A DNA stretch of 64,000 nt, taken from contig NC_081412.1 in assembly GCF_030272615.1 (NCBI RefSeq), forward strand, positions 692,612,083 through 692,676,082, in the 5' to 3' direction. This stretch comes from Cryptomeria japonica. Its lineage: Eukaryota; Streptophyta; Pinopsida; Cupressales; Cupressaceae. This document shows, in pieces, positions 1 through 11,033 of this stretch (positions within the stretch are counted from its first letter, which is position 1; the number at the start of each line of letters is the position of its first letter). The notes beneath the pieces are model-generated. The model saw only the letters and a list, made by a program, of their open reading frames with translations. It was not told the origin of the DNA and did not search any database. A program made the position numbers and the translations under genes.

Positions 1-3000
1 CATAGTCCAAGATTTGTAGTGCCTTGTAAGTACCAAAAAATCCTTTTTACTATTGATTCATGATTTTCTCTAGGATTACTCTAAAATCTTGAAACAATAC
101 ATACTGCATTCATAATATCAGGTCTTATTTGTGTCAAATATAGTAAACCTCATATCATAGATTTTTACCTAGTCGGATTAATAGGCATTGATTCGTGTCT
201 TAGTGATAATTTGTCATTTGTAGTCATTGGTATTCTTACCGGTTAGAGTTCTCCATCCCAAATTTCTTTAGTAACTCCTTCAAGTACTTGGATTGACTCA
301 AGAATATACCTTTATCAGTCTATGAAATCTGCAATCCTAAAAAGGATTTTATCTCTCCAATCATAGACATTTCAAATTCTTGTTGCATTTCAATAGAAAA
401 GTCTTTACATAATCCATATTCTCCTCCAAAGATTATATCATCAACAAAAACTTCTATAACCAAGATGTCAGCATTAGTCATTTTGTAATATAAGCTGTTG
501 TTAGCATTACCTTTAGAAAAACCAATCTTCAAAAGATACTTATCCAATCTTGCATACCAAGCTCTTGGAGCTTGCTTCAACCCATACAAAGCTTTCCTTA
601 ACCTGCAAACCATATCTTTGTTATCTGTCAAAGAAAATCCATCAGGTTGTTCAATGTAAACTTCTTCTTCAAGATCTCCATTTAGAATTGCACATTTGAT
701 ATCTATTTGATATACTTTGTAGTTCTTGTGTGCTGCAAAAGCCAAGAATAATCTAACTATCTCAATTCTAGCTACTGGTGCAAAGGTTTCATTATAATTA
801 ATTCCTTCTTTCTGAGAATATCCCTTACACACTAGTCTTGCTTTATTTCTGATTACCTTACCATCTTCATTAAGTTTGTTTCTAAATACCCATTTTGTTC
901 CAATCACATTTTTGTCTTTAGGCCGGGGAACTAATATCCAAGTGTTGTTTTTCTCAATTTGTTCTAGTTCCTCTTCCATAGCTTTAATCTAGTATTTATC
1001 TTCACATGCCTCATTAATTGATGATGGATCAATTTGAGAAGTAAGACATACCTCTTCATTTGTCAGTCTTCCTCTTGTCATAACTCCTTTATACTTGTTA
1101 CCAATTATCTGATCTTCAAAGTGATTTAGTCTTACATACCAATGTGTCTTTGTTTGTTGTTGTTCCTCAGTTACAGTGGAATTTTTAGATGATACCGGTG
1201 TAACTGGATCTTCATTATGTATTGGTGGATTCAATGTAGATTCATTTGTCAAAATCTTTGTTGCCGATTCAGAGTCTATATACCTTGAAGTTCCTCTGAA
1301 TTGTTCATCAATCTTTACATTTGTACTCTCAACAATTTTCTACAACCTTTTGTTAAAATATTTGTATGCCTTTCTCTTAGATGAATAACCAAGAAATATT
1401 CCTTCATCACTTCTAGGATCAAATTTTCCAATATACTCATCTCTTCTAATATAGCATTTGCTTCCAAATATTCTGAAATATTTAAGAGTAGGAGTAATAC
1501 CAAACCATAGTTCATGAGGGGTCTTACCAGTTTCTCCTTTGATGTGAACTTTGTTGAATGTATAGACTGATGTGCTTACTGCCTCTCTCCAATACACATG
1601 TGGTAGATTTTCTTCAGATAACATACTTCTGGCTGCATCCAAGATAGTTTTTTTTTCCCTTTCAACAACTCCATTCTGATGTGGTGTTCGGGGTGTTGAT
1701 AGCTATCTTCTGATTCCATTCACTTCACAGAATGCATTAAATTCCTTAGATGTAAATTCTCCTCCTTGATCTGATCTCAGACATTTGATTTTCTTACCAG
1801 TTTCATTCTCTACCATTGCTTTAAACAGTTTGAACTTCCCAAGTGCTTCTGATTTTTCTCTGAGAAAAGTAACCCAACACATTCTAGAGTAGTCATCAAT
1901 GATTAGCATGAAATATCTATCACCTTGCAAACTTTTAGTTCTAATTGGACCACATAAATTAGTATGAATTAAGTCAAGAGCATTAATTGATTTTGATGGA
2001 ATACTTTTAAAAGTAGCTTTAACCTATTTTTTTAAATTGTCATTCCTTACATACCGAATTGTGAGGTTTGACAATCTTAGGTGAATCTCTAACTGCCTTA
2101 GCAATACTAATTTTTATCATGCAATCAAAATTTACATGACAGAGTCTCTTATGCCATAGCCAACTTTCATCAATATGTGCAATCAATCCTATCTTTTCAC
2201 TATTATTCAAATGAAATATATTACCTCTAGTTTTATTATCGGTTGCAATTTCCAAGCCAGTTCTGTTCATAATTTTGCATTTTCCATTCTTGAATTGTAA
2301 CTGAAATCCTTTCTCAACTAATTGACCAACACTCAAAAGAATATGCTTTAAACCTTCTACATAGTAAACATTGTCAGTACTACTTACCATCAAGAGATAT
2401 TGTACCTTTACATTTGATCAAGCAAGCTTTATCATCTCCAAATCTTACTAAGCCTTCATTATATTCTTGAAAGTTTAAAAATTTTCTTTTATCACAAGTC
2501 ATATGATGTGAGCATCCTGAATCAATGATCCATTCATCCTTAACTTCAATTTTAGCTGCTAAGGCCTGTTCTAACAATTGAACAGTAGGTGTTGGTTGAT
2601 CTTCTATTATAGCAACAAAAATCCATCCATTGTCTGTTGGATCTTCATGAGAATCATTAGTGACTCCTTCATCAACAAGATAACAAGATTTATCTTTATT
2701 TTTCTTAAATATGTATCTCTGATATTCAGGGTTAGGCTTGTATTTTCTCTTAGCTTCTTCTCTTAGTCTAGCATGTCTATCAGGGCATCTAGAAGCCATA
2801 TGACCAATCTTATTCTAGTTAAAGCATTTAAAGGGTGCTTTACCTTCATACTTACTTCCAACTGGACCTTTAGGCATTTTCCTTGCAAATAGTGCTTCAA
2901 GTCCTTCAAGTTCTTCATTTTCTCTCTTGCTTTCCTCAAGTTCTCTTGCATAAAACGCTTTCCAATCAGACTTGTCAAATGATGGTGCAGATGATGTTGA

Positions 3001-3647
3001 TGCTTTAAAAGATAAATCTGTCTTTATAGTAGCAACATGACCAAATTCCTCAATTTCAAAAGTTGAAAGTATTCCAATAAATGTATCCCTAGTTACTAAT
3101 GTATTAGGCATTGTTCTTAACTCATTTACAGTAGTAACTTTCATTTTATATGCCGGTGGCAATCCTCTTAAAAAAATTGAAACAATTTCATCTTAACTTA
3201 AGGTTCCTCCACAACATTTAATACCCAAAACAATTTCATTAACTCTTTCCATAAAGCAGAAATCCTTTCATCTTCTTCCATTTTCAAATTTTCATACCTA
3301 ACCCGGAAGCTTTCAAGTTTTGCAATTTTGACTGTGGAATCTCCTTCATTTAGTGTTTCCAAATGATCCCAAATAGCTTTAGCAGTTGATCTATCTGATA
3401 ATCCCATGATTTGTTGATCTGATAATACACTCAAAAGTGCTTCTCTTGCTTTGCAATCATTTTCCTCATCTTTAGCCAAGTTAGGTGGATTAGGCCGATT
3501 CAGAGTAGGAGTAGTATAGTCATTCTTTGTAACATCCCAGATGTCCTTTCCAATGCAATTCAAATGTGACTCCATTATGATCTTCCATATGCCATAGTTG
3601 GTTCCATCAAGTGTAGGACTATCCTTCCTGAAATAATTAGTAGACAT
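1..3647 (-). pseudogene. RE-A gag-pol polyprotein, broken
   Basis: The frame starts at 3647 with a UBN2-type copia gag, whose opening residues include YFRKDSPTLDGTNYGIWK. The zinc knuckle near 2820 reads CFN-stop-NKIGHMASRC, so its second Cys codon has become a stop. The protease motif near 2500-2535 reads DSGCSHHMTCD. The pre-integrase zinc region is near 2130-2165 (WLWHKRLCHVNF). The integrase core spans about 1950-1500, with the second Asp in LRSDQGGEF and the Glu region QNGVVE. RT is the longest open stretch (979-320), with catalytic FVDD near 430-450 intact. Position 1 lies inside the RT/RNase H connection (YLQGTTNLG). There are several stops and frameshifts, for example near 3190, 2390 and 1690, so no full polyprotein can be made. 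The RT stretch is better preserved than gag. Confidence 0.92.
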
Positions 3648-3688
3648 TGGATCTCCTCAAGCTGTTAAACTTCTGCAAAAGAGGACTA

Positions 3689-3701
3689 GGCTTTGATACC
3701 A
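3689..3701 (-). promoter_or_regulatory. RE-A primer-binding site
   Basis: The minus strand reads TGGTATCAAAGCC two bases after the 5' LTR end. This matches the plant initiator-methionine tRNA 3' end complement (TGGTATCAGAGC) with one G-to-A change. Confidence 0.85.
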
Positions 3702-3703
3702 AT

Positions 3704-4763
3704 TGTTAGGTCCTAGGGACAACTGAGAGGGGGGAGGTGAATCAATTGTCCAACAAATTCAAACCAAAAACAACTTAACCAACTTTAATGCTTAATATCA
3801 GTAAACCGGAATTGTATGTCAGTAGATAGTTTTATCAATTAATTATAGTACCGGTAAAGATTAATGCAAGAAATAGAAAGACAATAACATCCACAACACA
3901 TAACACCAATATTTTTACATGGAAACCTTGTAAGGGGAAAGACCACAGTGGGAAACCTTACCCACAATCAGATGATACTACTACAGATAGTATATGTATA
4001 CAAATGGGGTCTGCACATGCAGAAAGGCCAAGTGCCTAGAGCTCACTGCTCAAACACAAATAGGAGTCACGCTGACTACAATTGGATGGTTAAATCCAAT
4101 AAGGATGTACTGCTCAAATTAGTATCTTACTATGTTGGATTCAGTATCGGTGTAGTTCTGATTATCTTCCCAGAAACCTTCTTTCAACCTTTGAATGATG
4201 TTTGCGTGTATAGCTCTACTTATTCTCGCATATACCTTCACACAATTCTTTTTCACATTTCACATCCGATCTTACAAATAAGATCTTTCATTTATATCAT
4301 AACCTAAGACCAATTTTAGTAGGTCGGCTCTAAAAGATATTACAATAAAATCAATTTACAAATAAAACAATGTCCGATGCAATAAATAATTCAACATGTT
4401 GGCTTGATGCTATTTCAACATTAATAAATCCTCTCCATAGTGTGTTGTGCTATTCTGGAATAGATAAGCCCACCGGTGCTTTTTCTGGACGTATTTGCCG
4501 ATAACAACAAATATGCAAATATGAAAGTGCCAACGAACAAATCTCCAAGACAAAGTGTCCAAACAATGTCTTCAACATAACCATGTGTTTTCCATATTAT
4601 TCCAAGTGTCGTTGAACATTATATCCTGTCGATGTACCAGATACCAGCGATTGTGCATAAGTCACTTGCTTGCCGGTGAACATTTCAATTCTTCAAAGTG
4701 CCAGAGTTGATAAGTGTTAATAGGTGTTGACATCAATGACAAAACCATACCAAAATACCAACA
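3704..4763 (-). repeat. RE-A 5' LTR (1060 bp)
   Basis: On the minus strand it begins TGTTGGTATTTTGG and ends CCTAGGACCTAACA, immediately followed by a primer-binding site. Start and end match the RE-C LTRs (8549-9625 and 16388-17433), including the C-rich box near the 3' end (minus-strand TTCACCTCCCCCC) and the inverted-repeat box at 3917-3952. Confidence 0.88.
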
Positions 4764-5179
4764 CTCTCTTTTTTAGAAAGAAACTAGTTTCATGGATCAG
4801 CAAAATATAGTCATGCATTTCTTTATCTACTCTAGAAGCTTAGTATGTTGTAGCAACAACTAATTGCACTCGAGTCTTGTGGATGAAGAAAATGTTGAAG
4901 GATATCAGGGTAAATTGTAGTGAACCGGTAGTTATCTATTGTGATAACTCTATAGCTATTGACATGTCTAAGAATCTGGTATTTCACTCTAAGACTAAGC
5001 ATATTTTAATAAAGTATAACTTTCTGAAGGACAAGGTAGAAGAAAAGGAAGTCAAATTGGTTTATGTGAACACTAAAGAACAGATTGCAGATATATTCAC
5101 TAAAATGTTGTCTAAGGAATCATTTGAGTATTTGACAGATAGGTTAGGGGTTTCTACCACTCTAGCAAAGACTTGATTG
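4764..5179 (+). pseudogene. RE-B pol fragment: RNase H domain
   Basis: The open part (4877-5176) has the hallmarks of the copia RNase H C-terminus: VIYCDNSIAIDMSKN with a catalytic Asp, then FHSKTKHI and a YVNTKEQIADIFTK segment. It ends at a TGA after LAKT. Before 4877 the same domain can be followed back (SWI...SLSTLEA...YVVATTNCT) through stops, up to the RE-A junction at 4764. The protein is close to the RE-C RNase H (15257-16045), so the two belong to related families. Not functional: RT is missing here. Confidence 0.88.
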
Positions 5180-5497
5180 ATGTAGTTTGTCATCAGTCTG
5201 GCATGCATTACTAGAGACATTATTCATTTCGGCATTGATGAGTGGTGCTACTACTCAAGGGGAGTAGTCAGCTTTGAGATACAAAGGTTTATAATCTTAC
5301 TTTGATATTTTTGTCAGATTTTTGGCATTGATGTCAAAGGGGGGGAGATATTGATGTAAAAAATGAGGAAAGGAGTTGTATACATTAGGAGGAGAGTTAT
5401 TGATATGGAGATTGTTGGTTTTCTTCCACAGGGGGAGACTTGTTTGGAATTTTTTGGTACTTAGATGTTTTTCACATCTAGTGTTGCCATCAATGCC

Positions 5498-5509
5498 AAA
5501 AGGGGAGAT
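5498..5509 (+). promoter_or_regulatory. RE-B polypurine tract
   Basis: AAAAGGGGAGAT lies directly before the LTR start TGTTGG at 5510. The same tract precedes the 3' LTRs of RE-C, RE-G, RE-K and RE-F. It would prime plus-strand DNA synthesis. A second similar purine run (about 5339-5348, GGGGGGGAGA) lies upstream. Confidence 0.8.
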
Positions 5510-6806
5510 TGTTGGTATTATTGGATGAATTGATTATGTGTTGAATTGATGTCAACACTAGCTGTTATGGTTGGTTACCGATAGAAAGGTTTTGGTAACC
5601 AGTAGAAGATATTGTGTTACCGACAGAAGAGACTATCTATTGGACACTTCCAACATGTTTGGATCTATGGAATGTGATTGGTTACATGTGGTACATTCTT
5701 CTGGAGCATGTCTTAGTTAGATGGTTTTGACTTGGTAATCGGATGTTATAATACACTCTGGTAAACCCTTACCGACACTAGTTTAAGGCTTTATCGGTAA
5801 AGCTCTCAGTAAGGAATCTTGATAGGATGCATATTTGGTGTTGGTGGAGCTTCTACATGGATTTGAAGATGCTGAAGATGTTCTTTCATCATGCTTGAAC
5901 AACTTGAAGACATTGCTTTAGCGTGGTGGACCTAGAATAGGTCTAGTGCCTATCTAGGTTATGGACTGACATCATGCTAACATGTACTCTACATGTTACT
6001 GGGATGTTTCAGGATGATTTATGGATTTATTATTGTTGTTTTAATGTTAAGCTGGCATGGCATATCATTGTAATATGGATTTATGTAATAACCTTATTGT
6101 AATATCTTTTAGGTGGCCAACCTAATTGTTTTAAGCCTTAGGGTTTGTATTAAATGATGTAAGATCTCATTGTAGATCCTGGCATGGGAATGGAATAAGT
6201 GTTCATGGTCTTGAAATATAATATCATATGCAAAGGAGACTTGGTTGATCATAGTTGATTGAATTGGGACTAAGGAAGAGGTCAAAGGCCTCTAGTATTG
6301 AGCTTAATCGAGACTGTAATCAAGCATGGTAGATGCTATTTCTGGTAGTTCACTTTATTGGATTATTGTCCATTTATCCTAAGATGGTTGCAGCCTCTCT
6401 ATAGTTAGTGAGACTCTTTTGTAATGAGCAGTATGCTCTAGGCAGTGTGCCATCCTGCATGTGCAGGACCCTCATTGTATCACATACTTTGTGCAGAAGT
6501 ATCATCTAACTATGGGTAGGTTTCCCACCATGGTTTTTCCCTTTCCGGGTTTTCCATGTACAAATCATGGTAAGATGTGGTATGGTTGCTTTGCTTTCAT
6601 TATCTGTTTAATTGTTAAATTGTATTGTTTACCAGTATTTGTTTTTGCTTTACCGATACTTAATCAGGTTAAAGGTTATTAAGTGGATTAAATGTTAACA
6701 ACCGATTCACATTTAATCCACTTAATCCACTTAACATTTAATCCCCAGGTTAAAGGTTAACAACCAATTCACCCCCACTCTTAGTTGTTCAATGGTTATC
6801 CTAACA
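5510..6806 (+). repeat. RE-B 3' LTR (1297 bp)
   Basis: Begins TGTTGGTATTATTGG after the polypurine tract and ends GGTTATCCTAACA. It contains the box TTCCCACCATGGTTTTTCCC...GGGTTTTCCATG (6523-6560) and the C-rich terminal box TCACCCCCACTCTTAG. Near 6700-6745 the TTTAATCCACTTAATCC unit is locally duplicated. Its start resembles the RE-K LTR more than the RE-A and RE-C LTRs. Confidence 0.8.
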
Positions 6807-7604
6807 GATCTATGTCGTAAGTCTTAGGGTTTTGTAACCAACTAAGTTGAAAAGGTTATTTATGTCGATACAATTGATGTTTGTTGTGTGAGTGGTTTTT
6901 AGAAAAGTATGAAGTTGAACCAGAGTATGAGATCTACCAGAGAGTAACAGATTTGGAGCTTAATTAGATCTGATCAAGTAAAAAGTTAAGTCTTGTACCC
7001 AAATCATTCGATGTTGTTCTCTAACAATTGTAGCAGTCAGAATCCCTTAACTAGGTAGGTCCTAATAGGCCTTATGTTGTAAATCCCTTAATCGGGTAGC
7101 TCAACATCTGAGTGTTAAATCCTCTTGCAAGGTTGATCCTAAGAGGTCAAAGCTCCTAAGAGGGCTCATCACCTAAATCCCTTAACTGGGTGACTCCTAA
7201 TAGGGTCTTCTCTTAATAGGACAGAATTGTAAGCTTCTAACCGGGCCAGGCTCCTAATAGGGCACATTCTAAAAGAGTACACAATTTTTGTGGGTACCAA
7301 TTCCCACCATAGTTTTTCCCTGTTTGGGTTTCCACATGAAAAAAATAGTGTTCATATGGTGAATATTTTTATGTGCTATTATGTTTTAATTTTATTTTAT
7401 GTATATTGATGAACACTTTCTAAGTTGTTCTGATAAACTGGTTTAATAGTTGGTTATCAGTGATTACCAATAATGGTAAAGAGTTTATTACTAGTTTATG
7501 TTTGATTTGAAGAAGTTTTATAAGTTCAATTTTTGAGTTTGAAATTATTGTTAATAATGATTCACCCCCACTCTCAGTATTAAGAAATTCCTCTAAGATT
7601 AACA
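6807..7604 (+). repeat. RE-H: LTR remnant (3' part)
   Basis: No ORF worth naming. It carries the features seen in the other copia LTRs here: an array of CCTTAA(C/T)CGGGTA-like units (about 7030-7260), the box TTCCCACCATAGTTTTTCCC...GGGTTTCCACATG (7303-7338), and TTCACCCCCACTCTCAG near 7561. It ends ATTAACA at 7604 without a primer site behind it. It probably lost its 5' half to the RE-B insertion; that half would lie outside the window. Family not identified. Confidence 0.5.
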
Positions 7605-7605
7605 A

Positions 7606-8548
7606 TGTTGTTGTCATTGATGTCAATATATTCTTGTTTTGTAGTTTGGTTTTTTTGATCACTGCTTTGCAAAGTCCGATATTCCCTTCGATATATTGTG
7701 GTGTGATTAGATCTAGTGCTGAGACCTTGGGATATTGTTTTGGTTGGTCTTTTGCATCTTCATTTCAGATGGTTCATGATTTAGAGCTCTACACATTATC
7801 TTTCTTGATGACAGTTGTTGATTGGTTGTGTTCTTGAGCTTCTAGATGTTGACAGATGAAGATTTGAAAAGTGGTGTTGGTGCAACTATTCTAGATGATT
7901 CTAACATGCTTCCTGGTGTTTCCTAGTCATGTCCTATTTTTTTTGGCAATCCGTACTGATAATTGTATGAGTTTTTGGTGGTTTTTATCAACTGGTATTG
8001 ATTTTGTGTTATGCGGTATTTAAGGTTGTGTAGCATGTTGAGGTTGATCTTGGCAAGATTTTTGTTGGAGTTGATCATTTGGGAATTTGAATTAGGTCCA
8101 CGTTATGTCATGTAAATCATTATATTGGTCTAGTCGTCGATCTTTGTATCATGTGATGTAATTTTGTAATTGTGAGTTGAGGGTTGAGGGTTTAACCAGC
8201 CTTGTTATCAAGGTTGATGAATTGTATATATTTATAGGTGAGTTATTCATGTAGTTTGGGTGTCGATGTTGTGTTTTCATTATTAGAGAGATATTTGTGA
8301 GTGAACAAGTGATTTATCCTTCGGTGTTGAGGTTGAGGTGAGATTGGTGTTGCAGGGTAGACAACTCTGCTTAACCAGAACTGTAATTAGGCATTTGGAG
8401 AAACTATTCTTTCAGTTTAGTTCTTTCGAATTGTAGTTTGACTCTTATTGTAAGTTAGTGAGACTTCCTTGAGAGTTGTATCCTTCTGGGCAAATATCTT
8501 TTTAGCAGTGAGCTCTAGGCATTGTGCCTAAATTCATGTGCATTACAT
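7606..8548 (+). repeat. RE-D 5' LTR, left piece
   Basis: Starts TGTTGTTGTCATTGATGTC, close in type to the other copia LTR starts. It includes the GAGCTCTAGGCATTGTGCC stretch near 8511-8530, also found in the RE-B and RE-C LTRs. The exact start is uncertain because RE-H ends one base earlier. Confidence 0.65.
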
Positions 8549-9625
8549 TGTTGGTATTTTGGATATGTTGATATAGTTTTGTCATTGATGTCAAAACTTG
8601 TTAGCACTTGTCAACCTTATCAGCACTTGGAGATCTTTCGCTATGTTCACCGGCAAGTCAGTGACTTGTGCATAGTCATTGGTATTTAGTTCACCGGCAG
8701 GTTATATTGTTCACTGACACTTGGGATGACTTGGAGACTACTTGGTCATGTCAAAGACATTATTTGATCACTTGTTTTTGGCGATTTATTTATTGGTCTA
8801 TTCGGGTTTACATATTTGCTATTATTGGCAAATAGGTCCAGGATATACACCGGCAAGAATATCTATTCCAGATCAGCAGGACACTTCATGGAGATGATTT
8901 ATTATTATTGTAAATGCATTGAGCCGACATCATGCATCGGATATTGTTTAATGTGTAATTGATTTTATTATAATATCTTTAGTGAGCCGACCTATTCAAT
9001 TGGTCTTAGGTTATGGTATAAATGTAAGATCTCATTTGTGAGATTAATGGGTAAGGGATGCGATTGGAAAAAGTATTGTAATAAGGTATATGCGAAAATA
9101 AGTAGAGCTATACACGCAAACATCATTTGAAGGTTGAAGAAAGGTTTTTGTGAAGGAAATCAAAACTAAACCGCTACTGAATCCAGCATATGAAGATGCT
9201 ATGTTAAGAAGTACATTATCATTGTATTTAACCTTCCAATTGTAGTCAGTGTGACTCTCATTTTGTGATTGAGCAGTGAGCTCTAGGCAGCTAGCCTTTC
9301 TGGATGTGTAGAATCCATATTGTACACACATACTATCTGTAGTAGTATCATTTGATTGTGGGTAAGGCTTCCCACCATGGTTTTTCCCCTTAAAGGGTTT
9401 CCACATACAAATATTTGTGTTATGTGTTGTGGATGTTATTGTCTTTCTATTTCATGCATTAATCTTTATTGGTACTGTAATTAACTAATAAAATTGTCTA
9501 TCGGCATAAAGTTTGGTTTACCAATATTAAGCATTAAGTTTTGGTTAAGTTAATTTTGGTTGAATTTATTAGACAACTGATTCACCCCCCCCCCCCCCCC
9601 TCTCTGTTGTCTCTAGGACCTAACA
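8549..9625 (+). repeat. RE-C 5' LTR (1077 bp)
   Basis: Starts TGTTGGTATTTTGGATATG and ends CTAGGACCTAACA. Near its end is a run of 14 or more C residues (about 9585-9600) where the 3' LTR has only 7 (17404-17410). The box CCCACCATGGTTTTTCCCC...GGGTTTCCACATAC is at 9371-9406. Confidence 0.9.
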
Positions 9626-9627
9626 AA

Positions 9628-9640
9628 TTGTATTAGAGCT
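9628..9640 (+). promoter_or_regulatory. RE-C primer-binding site, degraded
   Basis: TTGTATTAGAGCT follows the 5' LTR end by two bases. It is recognisable as the Met-tRNA site but carries at least two changes from TGGTATCAGAGC. Confidence 0.65.
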
Positions 9641-9828
9641 TAGTCCTCTTTTTGCAGAAGTTTAACAGCTTGAGGAGATCCAATGTCTTCTAACTACTTC
9701 AGGAAGGACAGTTTGAAACTTGATGGAGCTAACTATGGCATATGGAAGATCAGGATGGAGACACATTTGAATTGTATTGGAAAGGACATATGGCATGTTA
9801 CAAAGAATGGTTATACTGCTCCTACTCA

Positions 9829-9833
9829 AGGTC
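9829..9833. repeat. RE-E target-site duplication, left copy
   Basis: aggtc, repeated exactly at 12078-12082. Removing RE-E and one copy rejoins the RE-C gag codons around CCTACTCAAGGTCAACCTAC. Confidence 0.95.
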
Positions 9834-10983
9834 TGTTAGCATCGTGATGATGTTTTGATTGTCATTGATGGACACAGACTTTCTTGATGTATGAGTTATG
9901 CTCAACTGGTAATTGTTCCAACCGGTATTGTGTATTATTGAATGAATAGTCTTTAGACTATCGGTATTTTAAAGAAGATGGTTTACTAGTCACAAATTGA
10001 CTAAAGATCCCAAGCAGTATGAAGACCCTGAGTGGTTCAAGGATCTCAAGCAATATGAAGGACCCAAGCGGTAGTTAACTTTTGATCGGAACACTACGAT
10101 CTTCCAGTCTTCATTTTTTACAATCGGTAATCGGTATATTGCATTAACTGATATATATCTGTGATGAGTTACCAACTAGTATTACTGTAATGTGTGATGA
10201 GTTATCATCCATCGATACTCTGGTGGTGTGTTTGCGTCATGTTACCAAATGTGTCTAAATGCATTGTACCTAGGAACTTGAAGTCTAATTCTATTGGACT
10301 GACATGAAATCAGATTCCTTTATAAGGACATCATGTCTAAGGTTTGCATGTAAGAGATAGAATAGAAAAGGTTATGTGTGATCATTAAAGAGAAGATCAA
10401 GTCTGTGTGAAGAGATAGAGCGTGGAGATATTGAAGACTGAAGTAATGCTGAAATACATTAACAATGAGATGTCAAGGATCTAATTAAGCATATTGTGCT
10501 AGCATCTAGATCATTCACTTGTTGATTACTAATATCTTCAACAAGTCTGAAACCCTTAACCGGGTAGGCCCAACAAAGCCTTTGTAAATCCTCTAACAAG
10601 GTGGTTCACAACTATGGATCTGAAATCCTTTAACAAGGTAGTCTTTAACATGACTTATCTCCTAACAAAGATCTATATTCCTAATAGGATCTTTTCTGGT
10701 GAACAACATTGTATGACCTTAACCAGTCTAGTTACTAATCTGCAGATATTTACTTGTGAGTTTCTGCTCACTATGGTTTTTCCCATTTGGGTTTTCACGT
10801 CAAATATCTTGAGTTATGGTGATTTTTCTTTTGTGGGTGATTGCTTTGTTTTCTATTTGGTTTGCACTTATCTTAACCAGTTTATTAGTGAATTTGTTGC
10901 ACCGGTTATCTGCTAAACTATTTAAAAGATTGATTACAGTATTTTTTGGTATACTAATTCACCCCCTCTCTTAGTATTCATCA
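9834..10983 (+). repeat. RE-E 5' LTR (1150 bp)
   Basis: Starts TGTTAGCATCGTGATGATG and ends CTTAGTATTCATCA. It holds a row of CCTTAACCGGGTAGG / CTAACAAGGTGG / TTTAACAAGGTAG units (about 10550-10690), the box TATGGTTTTTCCCATTTGGGTTTTCACGTC (10772-10801) and TTCACCCCCTCTCTTAG near 10958. Confidence 0.9.
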
Positions 10984-10985
10984 AT

Positions 10986-10998
10986 TGGTATCAGAGCC
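10986..10998 (+). promoter_or_regulatory. RE-E primer-binding site
   Basis: TGGTATCAGAGCC, a perfect initiator-Met-tRNA site, lies two bases after the LTR. Confidence 0.92.
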
Positions 10999-11033
10999 AG
11001 CCTTTCTACAAGTCTAACCACTTGGAAGGAGAT

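Larger units (their letters stand above)
1..4763 (-). mobile_element. RE-A: Ty1-copia LTR retrotransposon, 3' part off the left edge
   Basis: Reading on the minus strand from high to low coordinates: 5' LTR (3704-4763), primer-binding site, gag-pol relic (3647 to 1). The 3' LTR lies outside the window. The right boundary is sharp: the LTR ends in CCAACA at 4763, and at 4764 plus-strand RNase H coding sequence of RE-B begins, so RE-A sits inside RE-B. The order gag, protease, integrase, RT is that of Ty1-copia. It shares gag and LTR sequence with RE-C and gag with RE-K. The left copy of the target duplication is outside the window, so it cannot be checked. Confidence 0.9.
4764..6806 (+). mobile_element. 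RE-B: Ty1-copia 3' end, split by RE-A
   Basis: Contains the last part of pol (RNase H), an untranslated 3' stretch, a polypurine tract and a complete 3' LTR. Its 5' part would lie left of RE-A, outside the window. Plus orientation is shown by RNase H reading, polypurine tract and LTR in that order. Confidence 0.85.

Noticed and set aside
3689-3701. tRNA gene at the repeated TGGTATCAGAGC motifs
   Set aside because: Only the 3'-end complement is present, always just inside an LTR; these are primer-binding sites.
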